Origin: Pseudanabaena mucicola FACHB-723 | GTDB lineage: Bacteria > Cyanobacteriota > Cyanobacteriia > Pseudanabaenales > Pseudanabaenaceae | Assembly (NCBI RefSeq): GCF_014696385.1 | Contig: NZ_JACJQB010000011.1 | Span: forward strand, 23,858 to 87,857 | DNA: 64,000 bases | Direction: 5' to 3' | Part shown: positions 1 through 8,892 of the stretch, in pieces | Layout: each line of letters opens with the position of its first letter | Position numbering within the stretch: the stretch's first letter is position 1 | The notes under the pieces: generated by a model | The model's database searches: none | The model's input: only the letters and a program-made list of their open reading frames with translations | Told to the model about the DNA's origin: nothing | Translations under genes and position numbers: made by a program

Positions 1-914
1 CACCATGCTAGGAAAATGCAGGCATTAAAGATACTGGAATAAACTCCAGACAGGAATCCGATGATCAGAGCAAGGGCAAAAAAGCGTAAGGTTGCGCCAC
101 CAAATAAGAAGATAGCAATCAAGGGCAAAGTAGAAGTCAATGTCGTATTCATCGAACGCCCCAAGGTCTGATTGACCGAAGCATTAACCAGATCATTAAA
201 CTTAGTTGCCCCTCCGTCGAGTTTGACATTCTCACGGATGCGATCGTAAATAACTACGGTGTCATTCACCGAAAAGCCACAAATCGTTAGCATAGCTACA
301 ATAAACAAGCTATCAATTTCTATGCCTAAGGTTAGCCCCAGAATCGAGAACAGACCTGCGGTTACGAAAATATCGTGAAATAGGGCGATAATGGCAAAGC
401 TAGCATAATCTGATTGAAAGCGAAAGGCTAGGAAAATGCCAATGCCAGCAAAAGAAATTGCCAAGGCTAGCAAACCGTTATTAAGGGCTTGCTGACCAAT
501 TGCAGGGCCCACATCATCAATTTGTGATTTTTTAGGATCAATCTCACCATATTTCTTGAGAGCATCGGTGAGGGTAACTCGCAAATCTTCTCGTTGTTCT
601 GGAGATAGTCTGGCGGTGCGAACTGATACTCCCTTGAGATCTTTACCTTCAACCGATTGAATCACACTATTCGTAAAGCCCTTGCTTTCGATTGCTTGAC
701 GCACTCCGCCAATATCGATATTTTTGCCGCAATTATTGGCACTATCGCAAGCTAATCCGAGGGTAATACTAGAACCGCCTGTAAAGTCAATTCCCAATCG
801 CAATGGTGAACCAAACTGCTGAAATGACAGCACCATCGCCACGATTCCTGCCAAAATGACGGCAGAAGAAATGGAAACATAGAGGCGAGCATTTTTAATT
901 ACATCTAATTTCAT
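1..914 (-). CDS. secF: Protein translocase subunit SecF (3' end cut by window)
   Basis: SecF is a membrane partner of SecD. It pulls secreted proteins across the plasma and thylakoid membranes, using the proton gradient, after SecYEG/SecA. Reading the minus strand from the ATG at 914-912 gives an open frame to the window edge, about 304 codons without a stop. The product starts MKLDVIKNARLYVSIS and has a first membrane segment, the LGIDFTGG motif of the first periplasmic domain, and several later hydrophobic segments. The ATG overlaps the secD TGA in a 4-base ATGA, so the two genes are translationally coupled. The C-terminus lies outside the window. Confidence 0.93.
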   Translation of the reverse strand, partial: MKLDVIKNARLYVSISSAVILAGIVAMVLSFQQFGSPLRLGIDFTGGSSITLGLACDSANNCGKNIDIGGVRQAIESKGFTNSVIQSVEGKDLKGVSVRTARLSPEQREDLRVTLTDALKKYGEIDPKKSQIDDVGPAIGQQALNNGLLALAISFAGIGIFLAFRFQSDYASFAIIALFHDIFVTAGLFSILGLTLGIEIDSLFIVAMLTICGFSVNDTVVIYDRIRENVKLDGGATKFNDLVNASVNQTLGRSMNTTLTSTLPLIAIFLFGGATLRFFALALIIGFLSGVYSSIFNACIFLAW

Positions 915-2392
915 AACACTGCACCTGTTGTATTGTCGTTTTTCTTGTCTTCTACTACTGCTTCAGAAATTGCTGTATCTATATCGGCTGTCGAGATTTT
1001 GCCAAAGGATTTCATGCCGTAATATTCGGGCTTACGGAAGTTGGGGTTGCTAATCATCGCCAGCATCAATGAGCGGCTTAAGGTCACTGCCGTAAACATG
1101 CTTGTTAATACACCCACGCCAAGGGTAACTGCAAATCCTTTCACAAAACCAGATCCGAGCCAAAACAAAGCACCACAAGCGATCAATGTGGTCACGTTGC
1201 TATCGAGGATACTCGACCATGCACGGTAAAAACCTGCCTCAACGGATTTATAAAGGGTGCGTCCTGCCTTTAATTCCTCCTTCGTCCGCTCAAAAATCAG
1301 TACGTTAGCATCCACTGCCATACCGATACTGAGGATGAAGCCAGCAATTCCTGGTAAGGTCAAGACCACTCCGACCAAACTAAATAGCGCAAAGGTAATG
1401 ATTGCATAGGTAATCAGGGCAATATCGGCAACTACACCTAAAATGCGGTAGTACACCACCATAAAAATCAGGACTAAAGCTAAACCTGCTGTACCTGCAT
1501 AAATGCTGCTGAGGATGCTATCTGCGCCAAGGGTTGCCCCAACGGTTCGGTTTTCGACGATTTCCACAGGTACGGGTAAAGCACCTGCGCGTAGTTGCAA
1601 GGCTAATTCATTAGCAGTATCAAGATTAAAGTTACCTGTAATTACAGCACGATTGCCTGTGATCCCCTTGCCTTGAAATTCTGGACCAACGGAGGGATAG
1701 CTGATCAATTTGTCATCGAGAAAAATACCGAGAACACGTCCAGTACCACCAATTTCACCTGTGGTTTGGGCGAATAGGTTGCCGCCTTCGTCATTAAAGG
1801 TGAGGGCAACTTGCCAAGAGTCGGGGCCATTCCCTGTTGGTGAAGCAACGGCATCTCTGAGCATATTACCTGTTAAGCCTGTGCGCTCAAAGATCCCTTT
1901 TAAGTCTTCAATACTCTTTTTGTAAGCTACTTCATTCTCTGCGATCGCATTTTTATCGCCAGAAGTTTTGAGGATTTCACGCTGAATCGCCGCCGCATCG
2001 CGTATTTGCAATCTTGCCCTTAGTTCACTTTCCGTACCTTTTTTTTGCTTACGAAAATCAAGCTGAGCGGTAGTACCAATTACCCGTTCTGCTTGGGCAG
2101 GATCATTGACCCCCGGTAGCTGAACGATCAGTTGGTCATTACCTGATATTAAGATTGTTGCTTCGGAGACTCCCAAGCCATTAATACGCTGTTCCACCAC
2201 GAATTTGGCAGTTTCCATGATGCGCGGCGTAATTTCATTAATCCCTTGCTCAGGGTTAGTTTTTGCTTGGAGTGTAAGCTGTGCGCCACCTCGCAAATCC
2301 AGTCCCAACTTGGGTGGATTGCTAATGCTGAGATACACAGCCCCGATTAAAATTGCCAATACAAAGGCAAGCAGGCGGCTTTGTTTACCCAT
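911..2392 (-). CDS. secD: Protein translocase subunit SecD
   Basis: SecD is the larger subunit of the SecDF accessory complex. The 493-residue product has an N-terminal membrane anchor, then the LGLDLRGG motif of the periplasmic domain. The P1 head domain follows (about 40-300), and after it five membrane segments of the RND-type half (about 305-460) with the conserved FILSIGMAVDANVLIFER segment. Length is normal for cyanobacterial SecD. It is the first gene of a secD-secF operon with a 4-bp overlap. The start is the ATG at 2392. Confidence 0.96.
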   Translation of the reverse strand: MGKQSRLLAFVLAILIGAVYLSISNPPKLGLDLRGGAQLTLQAKTNPEQGINEITPRIMETAKFVVEQRINGLGVSEATILISGNDQLIVQLPGVNDPAQAERVIGTTAQLDFRKQKKGTESELRARLQIRDAAAIQREILKTSGDKNAIAENEVAYKKSIEDLKGIFERTGLTGNMLRDAVASPTGNGPDSWQVALTFNDEGGNLFAQTTGEIGGTGRVLGIFLDDKLISYPSVGPEFQGKGITGNRAVITGNFNLDTANELALQLRAGALPVPVEIVENRTVGATLGADSILSSIYAGTAGLALVLIFMVVYYRILGVVADIALITYAIITFALFSLVGVVLTLPGIAGFILSIGMAVDANVLIFERTKEELKAGRTLYKSVEAGFYRAWSSILDSNVTTLIACGALFWLGSGFVKGFAVTLGVGVLTSMFTAVTLSRSLMLAMISNPNFRKPEYYGMKSFGKISTADIDTAISEAVVEDKKNDNTTGAVL

Positions 2393-2452
2393 ATTTTTAT
2401 AGATTTTGCGATCGCTATTTTTGCAAAGCTGAAAGTATAGCTATAGTCAAGT

Positions 2453-2521
2453 AAGACAAAACCCAAAAGAGAGTTGCGGCGCTTCGCGCCGCAACTCTCT
2501 TTTGGGTTTTGGTTTTGTCTT
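2453..2521. repeat. GC-centred dispersed palindrome, copy 1
   Basis: This is a perfect inverted repeat centred on GGCGC-TTC-GCGCC. Its arms extend outward through AACTC and CCCAAAAG to AAACCC, and an AAGACAAAA/TTTTGTCTT pair lies outside them. It sits in the 336-bp gap between secD and the MscS gene. Related elements occur at 8844, 30556 and 40233. It could fold as an RNA hairpin, but its recurrence with the same core points to a small dispersed repeat rather than a dedicated terminator. The rest of the gap holds only the terminator at 2683-2712. Confidence 0.85.
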
Positions 2522-2682
2522 AACATAGATGGCTACAGTTATAGCTTTAATATAAATTCATAAAATCCACAATGAACTTAGAGGATTTTGAGACATCTGC
2601 CATCATAGCTCACTAACTGTATTTGTGATGATATGGAAGCTGTTGCCACTTGGCTTATATCGCATCCAAGTACCCAGACAAT

Positions 2683-2712
2683 AAAAAAAGAGGGCATCTG
2701 CCCTCTTTTTTT
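2683..2712 (-). terminator. Rho-independent terminator of the MscS gene
   Basis: A stem of AGAGGGCA/TGCCCTCT type with A-run and T-run flanks lies 17 bp past the MscS stop codon. It is symmetric and could act in both directions. Confidence 0.8.
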
Positions 2713-2728
2713 ATCCTTAGTTTTGGGA

Positions 2729-3544
2729 TTAAGACTGACGGACTTGAAAATGCTGTTGAGGAACGGCAAAACCAGAATCACTAAAGCTTTCGCGAATTAT
2801 GCGATTGGTATCGAAATAAACTTGCCAATAGTGAGCATTGTTGCAGAAAGGTCTGACTGCTAAAACTGGCCCCATGGGTGTGAAGGAAATAATTTCAATG
2901 GAAGGTGCGGGATTACTCATGACGTTGGGAATATTCGCAATTCTATCTTGCAGAATTCTGATAGCCTCATTGGGATTAACCGAGTGATCTAATTGCGCCT
3001 GTAACTCAACACGACGATAGGGGTTAGCCGAGTAATTTTGAATATTGTCAGAGAATAGCTTGTTATTACCAACAAAGGTACGCACGTTATCAGGGGTATC
3101 AATGGTCGTTACAAATAACCCAATTTCCACGACCGTACCTGTGATTCCTCCCGCACAGATAAAGTCGCCCACTTGGAAAGGGCGCAAAATAATCAAAAAT
3201 GCCCCTGCGGCAAAATTTGCCAACAATCCGCTCCATGCTGCACCGATCGCAATACCAGCCGCCGCCAAGAGAGCCGCAAAGGAAGTAGTTTCAACTCCAA
3301 AGTATCCGAGAATTGCAACAACTAAGACGATATTTAAGAGCACGGATAGACTGGCAAGCATATAGCCAATCAGGGTGGGATCAATCCTTTGCTTGGTGAG
3401 GGCGCGAGATGTCAGGCTACCTGCAATTTCAATCAATTTACGCCCGACAAACCAGAGAATAATTGCTGCAAGAACCTTAAATACTGCACCAGATATCAGA
3501 TTTAAGTTGGTTGACAACACATTTTGTAAAGTTTGAGTATCCAT
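2729..3544 (-). CDS. MscS-family small-conductance mechanosensitive channel
   Basis: The product is a short (about 271-residue) MscS-type channel that would release solutes on hypo-osmotic shock. An N-terminal region has three membrane helices. The third, pore-lining helix contains the Gly/Ala-rich stretch AAAGIAIGAAWSGLLANFAAG, typical of MscS TM3. The beta domain follows (PFQVGDFICAGG, GTVVEIGLFVTTI), then the alpha/beta C-terminal domain. I chose the ATG at 3544 (MDTQTLQNV) over an in-frame ATG at 3586, because the upstream 14 residues do not look like the family. The gene stands alone with its own terminator. Confidence 0.9.
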   Translation of the reverse strand: MDTQTLQNVLSTNLNLISGAVFKVLAAIILWFVGRKLIEIAGSLTSRALTKQRIDPTLIGYMLASLSVLLNIVLVVAILGYFGVETTSFAALLAAAGIAIGAAWSGLLANFAAGAFLIILRPFQVGDFICAGGITGTVVEIGLFVTTIDTPDNVRTFVGNNKLFSDNIQNYSANPYRRVELQAQLDHSVNPNEAIRILQDRIANIPNVMSNPAPSIEIISFTPMGPVLAVRPFCNNAHYWQVYFDTNRIIRESFSDSGFAVPQQHFQVRQS

Positions 3545-3831
3545 TTTGTAAGATTTCACTCCAATCGTAATGAAGACAGTTATCAATATAAATCAAGAAA
3601 TGATCTAGTCACAACATAGATTCTGATGCATATTAAGAACGATTTAATCGTGTTTATTAATATAAATTTAATTAATAAATAATACAGGGATAATTATAGA
3701 ATTAAGCGACATATAAACAAGCTAATTAGTGCGACATCGTTAAAGGTGAAATCCAGAGCTTAGATTAACTACTATGCTGACAGTGTAAGTCTTTAAACTT
3801 TAAGTTTGCTTGTGCTGAGATACTTTCAAGT

Positions 3832-3881
3832 TACAAATCCAGCATTATTTAAAATTAATTTTAAATAATGCTGGATTTGTA
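3832..3881. repeat. Perfect 50-bp AT-rich palindrome
   Basis: Two 25-base arms with no spacer, centred on AAAATT/AATTTT and beginning TACAAATCCAGC, lie in the 450-bp gap between two divergent genes (MscS and kinase). It would extrude as a cruciform or form a long hairpin in RNA. The CTGGATTTGTAG end resembles the ends of the AT-rich elements at 18703 and 33580. Nothing else recognisable is present in 3587-4038 apart from a TATAAT box near 4027. Confidence 0.8.
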
Positions 3882-4026
3882 GCAATCCTCAATAGTTTAT
3901 AGCAAGATAAAAATATTCAGTACCATTGTTTGGCAAGATTTACATTCCATCAATGATGTAAAGATACTGTATTTATGGAAACTTAAAATAAGATAATATT
4001 AATGCAAACTTATTTATCTATTCTTT

Positions 4027-4032
4027 TATAAT
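4027..4032 (+). promoter_or_regulatory. Candidate -10 box immediately before the kinase gene
   Basis: TATAAT lies 6 bp before the ATG at 4039. If it is used, transcription would begin at or very near the start codon, giving a leaderless or nearly leaderless mRNA. No convincing -35 element is visible, so the site may be fortuitous. Confidence 0.3.
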
Positions 4033-4038
4033 GTCTTT

Positions 4039-5541
4039 ATGTTAGGTAAGTTACTAGATCACCGCTATCGCATTATTAAAGAGTTAGCTGAGGGAGGTTT
4101 TTCACAAACTTACCTTGCCGAAGATACGCGCCTGCCCAAAAATCCACCCTGTGTGGTTAAGCATCTTAATCCCACTATTGATGATCCTGTATTCACCAAA
4201 AAGGCTCTAGAGCTATTTAAATCAGAGGCGGAAACTCTGCAAGAGTTAGGTAAGCATGATTTAATTCCGCAGCTTTATGCTTATTTTGAGGAAAATCAAG
4301 AATTTTATCTTGTGCAAGAGTTTATTGCTGGTCATCCTCTGAGTACCGAGATGCCTGCGGGTAGCCAAATGGCAGAGTCAAGAGTTGCTCAGATTATTAA
4401 AGAAGTTCTCGAAATTCTGCAATTTGTCCATACATATCATGTGATTCACCGTGACATTAAGCCTAGTAACTTAATTCGTCGGCATCGGGATGGCAAACTC
4501 GTATTAATTGATTTTGGGACAGTCAAGCAAGTGCAGATGGAAGTTGCCAACGCCCATCACAAATCTAGGGTGACGTTGCCCATTGGCACGCTCGGATATA
4601 TGTCCTATGAGCAGGAGCGTGGACAGTCGGTTCCCTCCAGTGATATTTATGCGCTAGGGATGTTGGCTTTACAAGCTTTAACAGGCAAACATCCTAGTCA
4701 GTTTCCGAGAGATCGCGATAATGAGGTGAACTGGCGGAGCTATGTAAAGGTCAGTCGTGAATTTGCGATCATTTTAGATCTAATGACGCGCTGTAATCCT
4801 CGCGATCGCTATCAGAGTGTGGATGAAGTGCTAAAGGATATTTCTAAACTTCCCAAACTCAGTCAGGAATCACCAAGAATCAGTGATGATCGGGTGGCTG
4901 AACAATTTAAACCGAGTTGGTTAGTTATGCCATCGGTGGTTGCATTGTTCATATTTGGTGGTGTTTATCTCGTAAATCGTCAGGTTAATGGCAATCTATT
5001 AAATGCTAATCGCCCAAGTAATCAACCAACTGCGATCGCAAGTCCATCTCCTACAGATCCCACTCAAACTACTAGCAAATCTAGCTATAGCCAATTAAGT
5101 AGCTATCTCAAAGCCAAAGACTGGCAAGCGGCGGATCAGGAAACCTATTTACTGCTGCTCAAGGCGGCGGGTAAGCGCTCCTATGCTGATGGCACGTTCC
5201 ATCCTGATGAGTTAAGTCGCATTCCCTGTGCAGATTTGGTGCTAATTGATCAGCTATGGACAAGGGCAAGTAATAGCAAGCAAGGACTGACCGCCCAAAG
5301 AAAAATCTATGAAAATTTAGCTCAGGATATTCGCAATACCTATACTAATGTCGGCTGGCTGAATGAGTCGGGTGTATTTGCGATCGCAACCATCTACAAT
5401 CGCCAAACTGCACGTTGGGAATATCTTGAGGGTAGTCAACCAAATTTTAAGAATCCCCCTGTTGGACATTTGCCGTTCTTACTTCGCGCTCCTAGCAAGA
5501 ATCTAGAGCAGATGACTACTTTATATCGCTGTAGCTCTTAA
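4039..5541 (+). CDS. Membrane-anchored Ser/Thr protein kinase with C-terminal GUN4-like domain
   Basis: A eukaryotic-type (Hanks) kinase domain fills residues 1-270. It has a Gly-rich loop (AEGGFSQTY), VVK lysine at 41, HRDIKPSN at 137-144, DFG at 158-160 and the GTLGYMSYEQ activation segment. One membrane helix follows at about 296-313, then a Ser/Thr/Pro-rich linker. A GUN4-like domain occupies about 355-495 (YLKAKDWQAADQETYLLLL, then the conserved tryptophan-containing VGWL). GUN4 proteins bind porphyrins and stimulate Mg-chelatase; kinase-GUN4 fusions are known in cyanobacteria, but their substrates are not. The porphyrin-sensing role is inferred. The gene is monocistronic, with a hairpin after the stop. 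Confidence 0.9.
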   Translation: MLGKLLDHRYRIIKELAEGGFSQTYLAEDTRLPKNPPCVVKHLNPTIDDPVFTKKALELFKSEAETLQELGKHDLIPQLYAYFEENQEFYLVQEFIAGHPLSTEMPAGSQMAESRVAQIIKEVLEILQFVHTYHVIHRDIKPSNLIRRHRDGKLVLIDFGTVKQVQMEVANAHHKSRVTLPIGTLGYMSYEQERGQSVPSSDIYALGMLALQALTGKHPSQFPRDRDNEVNWRSYVKVSREFAIILDLMTRCNPRDRYQSVDEVLKDISKLPKLSQESPRISDDRVAEQFKPSWLVMPSVVALFIFGGVYLVNRQVNGNLLNANRPSNQPTAIASPSPTDPTQTTSKSSYSQLSSYLKAKDWQAADQETYLLLLKAAGKRSYADGTFHPDELSRIPCADLVLIDQLWTRASNSKQGLTAQRKIYENLAQDIRNTYTNVGWLNESGVFAIATIYNRQTARWEYLEGSQPNFKNPPVGHLPFLLRAPSKNLEQMTTLYRCSS

Positions 5542-5542
5542 G

Positions 5543-5579
5543 GATCTTATGTCTCTCGCATCGCGAGAGACATAAGATC
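5543..5579. terminator. Bidirectional hairpin between convergent genes
   Basis: A near-perfect stem GATCTTATGTCTCTCGC with a 3-base loop lies between the kinase stop and the stop of the convergent small gene. It has no T-run, but its place suits transcription termination on both strands. Confidence 0.55.
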
Positions 5580-5585
5580 TAGCTT

Positions 5586-5885
5586 CTAATCTTCAACGGT
5601 AGATACTAATCTCAATTCACGGGGGATTGCCTCTGTTTCCGCAGCGAATTCTAATTGAGTCTCGCGTGTTGGTAAATAACCTGACTCCGCAAAGGAAATC
5701 AACATTCTTTGCAAAGCAATCCATACTTCCGATTCAAATTCCCAATCATGACGTGAATTGGCGCGACCAGCAATTGATCGCAAAGCCCAAAAGTAACTAT
5801 TACGGACAATTGAGCCTTGTTTATTATATTTCGGTACATCCTCACGATGAATAAATAGAACTTCATTCTCAATCTTGACGCGCAT
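5586..5885 (-). CDS. Small conserved-type hypothetical protein (99 aa)
   Basis: I do not recognise this family. The 99-residue product is soluble and mixed alpha/beta in character. It opens MRVKIENEVLFIHREDVPKY and has an aromatic middle part (NSYFWALRSIAG) and an acidic C-terminus. It lies 23 bp downstream of the secreted protein gene at 5909-7252 on the same strand, so it may be the second gene of that unit. No signal peptide or membrane segment is seen. Confidence 0.6.
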   Translation of the reverse strand: MRVKIENEVLFIHREDVPKYNKQGSIVRNSYFWALRSIAGRANSRHDWEFESEVWIALQRMLISFAESGYLPTRETQLEFAAETEAIPRELRLVSTVED

Positions 5886-5908
5886 TTTAATTCTTTCGAT
5901 CTGCTGAA

Positions 5909-7252
5909 CTACTTACTGATTCCCGTATAGATATTCTCATTTACTAAGCCCAACCAAGGATCACTTGCTGGAGTAAGAAAAAGTTGATCATATACACGTC
6001 GATTCAGTAAAACAAGGGGGCTTTCATCACGCCTCGGCTCGCCATTTAGATAATTATCTATAAACTCGCCATTAGCAAACCAACTGTGAATCTGGGCATG
6101 GAATACATATTCATTACGAACTGTATCCTGTGCGATCGCAGTTTCAAAACTGCTAACTACCGTAGGCAAAGAAGCACTTGCTGGCAATTTACGCTGCATT
6201 AATTTCAAGCTACCTTGATCGAGGTAAACACGATTTTGATACAGCCTTGCCAATCTCGCCCAATTCGTATCACTGAGCTTTGAAAAGGGATCGGTGGGTG
6301 TGACTTCTGGTAATGGCTCACTGCTAGTGCGGGTCAAGGTGGGCATCTCAACCATCATCTTTCCTACGGTCAATCGGCTAGCTAGCATAGCACTTGGAGT
6401 ATTCGCTGTTGTCGCTGGACGCTCTAATAATGGTTGCAGTGGTAAGCGTAACCTTGTGAGATCCGAGCGCCAACTTTGTTCGAGCTTAGCAAGTTGCTCA
6501 CGATGGTATGTAACTAGGGTTTCCCGACGCAGGCTAGGGTTATTTGACTTGCTCAACAATTTGGCGACATTCTCAGCATCCTTGAGTTGTTCGATAAATG
6601 CTTGAGGACTATATAGCCCCGGAATCGCATCAATCGGCAAACCATCGGCATCTAAAACATAGTGAATGCTGTTGCCTGTAATTGTTTGCTCTAACTTACG
6701 ACCATCGCCAAAATCAATTGTCACCTTAGGGACAGGACGCTCTGACTGCCAGTGCAAAATAAAGCGATCGCGTAATAGTTGTGACACCGCCGTATTAGGA
6801 TAAAGCGCCGTGCGGAAAAATCGACTATTGGCACAACTTAGCTCATCACTGAGATTGCCCAACAAGCGCAAAGACAAAATCGGCTTACCTGTATTTTTAG
6901 CAGCAGTTTTGGCAGCTTCTAGATCTGTGTACCAATACAAGCGCGAGGCATCACAATCCTTTTGTTGACAAATGGCATCAAGAGTTGCTCTTAATTGCGG
7001 ATTATTGGGCAGATCCTTTTGATAGGCATTGAGAAAAGCCGACACCCCCGCATCTTTAAAATCTCTTAAATTTGCGATCGCAGTTTTTGCTGTAGCGGGA
7101 TCGCTGAAAGTTGCTTTTTGTAATAAACTAGCCAAATTTTGCGGCGAATTGGCAATAGCTGTCTGTGGCGAAGCGATGACCGTAATTGCGATCGCACCCA
7201 AGCCCATGAGTGCAACAGATGAATTAGCCAGCATTTGTTTCACAAGCATCAT
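5909..7252 (-). CDS. Secreted protein with thioredoxin-like region
   Basis: The 447-residue product has an N-terminal signal peptide (hydrophobic GLGAIAITVIA, cleavage plausible after the AIA near residue 34), so a periplasmic or lumenal location is likely. Residues about 105-220 look like a thioredoxin-fold domain of the DUF255/thioredoxin_7 type. It opens with a helix ending AKNTGKPILSLRLLG, then SCANSRFFR, where a CxxC would lie but only one Cys remains, and later a DADGLPI turn. A redox role is therefore doubtful. The C-terminal half is unfamiliar. The gene is divergent from glgC. Confidence 0.65.
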   Translation of the reverse strand: MMLVKQMLANSSVALMGLGAIAITVIASPQTAIANSPQNLASLLQKATFSDPATAKTAIANLRDFKDAGVSAFLNAYQKDLPNNPQLRATLDAICQQKDCDASRLYWYTDLEAAKTAAKNTGKPILSLRLLGNLSDELSCANSRFFRTALYPNTAVSQLLRDRFILHWQSERPVPKVTIDFGDGRKLEQTITGNSIHYVLDADGLPIDAIPGLYSPQAFIEQLKDAENVAKLLSKSNNPSLRRETLVTYHREQLAKLEQSWRSDLTRLRLPLQPLLERPATTANTPSAMLASRLTVGKMMVEMPTLTRTSSEPLPEVTPTDPFSKLSDTNWARLARLYQNRVYLDQGSLKLMQRKLPASASLPTVVSSFETAIAQDTVRNEYVFHAQIHSWFANGEFIDNYLNGEPRRDESPLVLLNRRVYDQLFLTPASDPWLGLVNENIYTGISK

Positions 7253-7344
7253 AAAACTTTCCTACTACAGTCAGTCACATTTGGCTTCACTTTACCCCGC
7301 CCGACGTGTTGATATGACATCTTGTTCCCAAAGTTAATTTTTCC

Positions 7345-7367
7345 AGATAGTTACGCCGTAACTATCT
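7345..7367. promoter_or_regulatory. Inverted repeat in the glgC divergent intergenic region
   Basis: AGATAGTTAC-gcc-GTAACTATCT is a perfect 10-bp inverted repeat with a 3-bp spacer, 130 bp upstream of the glgC ATG and 93 bp upstream of the divergent secreted protein gene. It may be an operator for either gene or a small hairpin. It has no T-run and lies upstream of both genes, so it is not a terminator for them. Confidence 0.4.
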
Positions 7368-7497
7368 CTATTAATTAGCCCTACGACTTTATGCGTTTGT
7401 GTTCTTACATTACTTGCCACGATCCCCGCAAAGATAGACAATGTTTGCATTCAGAAAAAATATGCAAATAAAAAAGCCAAGATAATCCGAATAATTT

Positions 7498-8787
7498 ATG
7501 AAAAATGTACTGGCTATCATTCTGGGCGGCGGACAGGGAAGCCGACTATATCCCCTCACTAAGACACGCGCTAAACCCGCCGTCCCCGTAGCAGGAAAAT
7601 ATCGCCTGATCGATATTCCTGTAAGTAACTGCATCAACTCAGGCATTGAAAAGATTTACATCCTGACCCAGTTTAACTCCGCCTCACTAAATCGCCACGT
7701 TAATCAAGCCTATCGTCCTGCGTCTTACTCTGATGGCTTTGTCGAAATTTTGGCGGCGCAGCAAACTCCCGATAGCCCAGACTGGTTCCAAGGTACTGCC
7801 GACGCTGTACGTCGATATTCATGGCTTTTAGAATCTTGGGATGTAAGCGAATACTTAATCCTATCTGGTGATCATCTGTACAACATGGACTATGAAAAGT
7901 TCGTCCAACATCACCGCGAAACTGGTGCAGATATTACCCTATCAGTCTTACCCGTCGATCAGAAAAAAGCTTCAGCCTTTGGTCTGCTCAAAACTGATGA
8001 CTCTGGCAAAGTGATTAATTTCCTAGAGAAGCCCAAGGGTGAAGCCCTAGAGGCAATGCGTGTTGATACAACTAAACTGGGTTTAGATCAAGCCTCTGCG
8101 ATCGCAAATCCTTTTATTGCCTCAATGGGTATCTATGTATTTAACAAGCAAGCAATGTTAAAGCTGCTTAGTGCCAATCCTGAACACACAGATTTCGGCA
8201 AAGAAATTATTCCTAATGCCATCAATAGTTTGAATGTTCAAGCTTATCTCTATAAAGGATATTGGGAAGATATCGGAACTATCGAGTCATTCTATCAAGC
8301 CAATCTAGAATTGACTCGTCATCCAGCTACAGGTTTTAATTTCTACGAAACCAAAAAACCGATTTACACCCGCGCCCGCTATTTACCCCCCAGTAAAGTT
8401 CATGATTCTAAGGTCAAGGACTCTGTAATTGGCGAAGGCTGCCTCATTAATCAAGCAACTGTCAACAATTCTGTTGTCGGTATTCGGATGCACATTGATG
8501 CTAACTGTGTGATTGAAGACACCCTACTCATGGGCTGTGACTTCTATCAACCTCAAGAAGACCGACAAGATGATCTAGAAAACAATCGAGTTCCCATGGG
8601 AATCGGAGAAAACACGATTATTCGTCATGCGATCATCGACAAGAATGCTCGCATTGGTAAGAATGTGCAGATCATTAACAAAGATCACGTTCAAGATGTA
8701 AATCGTGAAGATCAAGGCTATTGCATCTGTAACGGTATTGTCGTCGTTGTCAAAAATGCCGTTATTCCTGATAACACCATTATCTAA
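7498..8787 (+). CDS. glgC: Glucose-1-phosphate adenylyltransferase (ADP-glucose pyrophosphorylase)
   Basis: The enzyme makes ADP-glucose from glucose-1-phosphate and ATP, the committed step of glycogen synthesis. In cyanobacteria it is activated by 3-phosphoglycerate. The 429-residue product starts with the nucleotide-binding loop [12 protein letters not shown], followed by the RAKPAVP lysine region. It also has [20 protein letters not shown] and EKPKG catalytic motifs. A left-handed beta-helix C-terminus carries the activator-site lysine region (VVVKNAVIP). Length and ends match the cyanobacterial family. It is monocistronic, followed by a palindromic repeat. Confidence 0.97.
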   Translation: MKNVLAIILGGGQGSRLYPLTKTRAKPAVPVAGKYRLIDIPVSNCINSGIEKIYILTQFNSASLNRHVNQAYRPASYSDGFVEILAAQQTPDSPDWFQGTADAVRRYSWLLESWDVSEYLILSGDHLYNMDYEKFVQHHRETGADITLSVLPVDQKKASAFGLLKTDDSGKVINFLEKPKGEALEAMRVDTTKLGLDQASAIANPFIASMGIYVFNKQAMLKLLSANPEHTDFGKEIIPNAINSLNVQAYLYKGYWEDIGTIESFYQANLELTRHPATGFNFYETKKPIYTRARYLPPSKVHDSKVKDSVIGEGCLINQATVNNSVVGIRMHIDANCVIEDTLLMGCDFYQPQEDRQDDLENNRVPMGIGENTIIRHAIIDKNARIGKNVQIINKDHVQDVNREDQGYCICNGIVVVVKNAVIPDNTII

Positions 8788-8843
8788 ACCCTAAAAACCA
8801 TGGCGCACGCGCAGCGTTCGTCTACAGATTTTATAGCTGTAAG

Positions 8844-8890
8844 CCCAAAAAGCGAGTTGCGGCGCTTCGCGCCGCAACTCGCTTTTTGGG
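8844..8890. repeat. GC-centred dispersed palindrome, copy 2
   Basis: A 22+3+22 perfect inverted repeat shares the GTTGCGGCGC-TTC-GCGCCGCAAC core of the copy at 2461 and the same CCCAAAA outer end. It separates convergent glgC and gatA and ends 2 bp from the gatA stop codon, so it may double as a bidirectional terminator. Confidence 0.88.
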
Positions 8891-8892
8891 TT

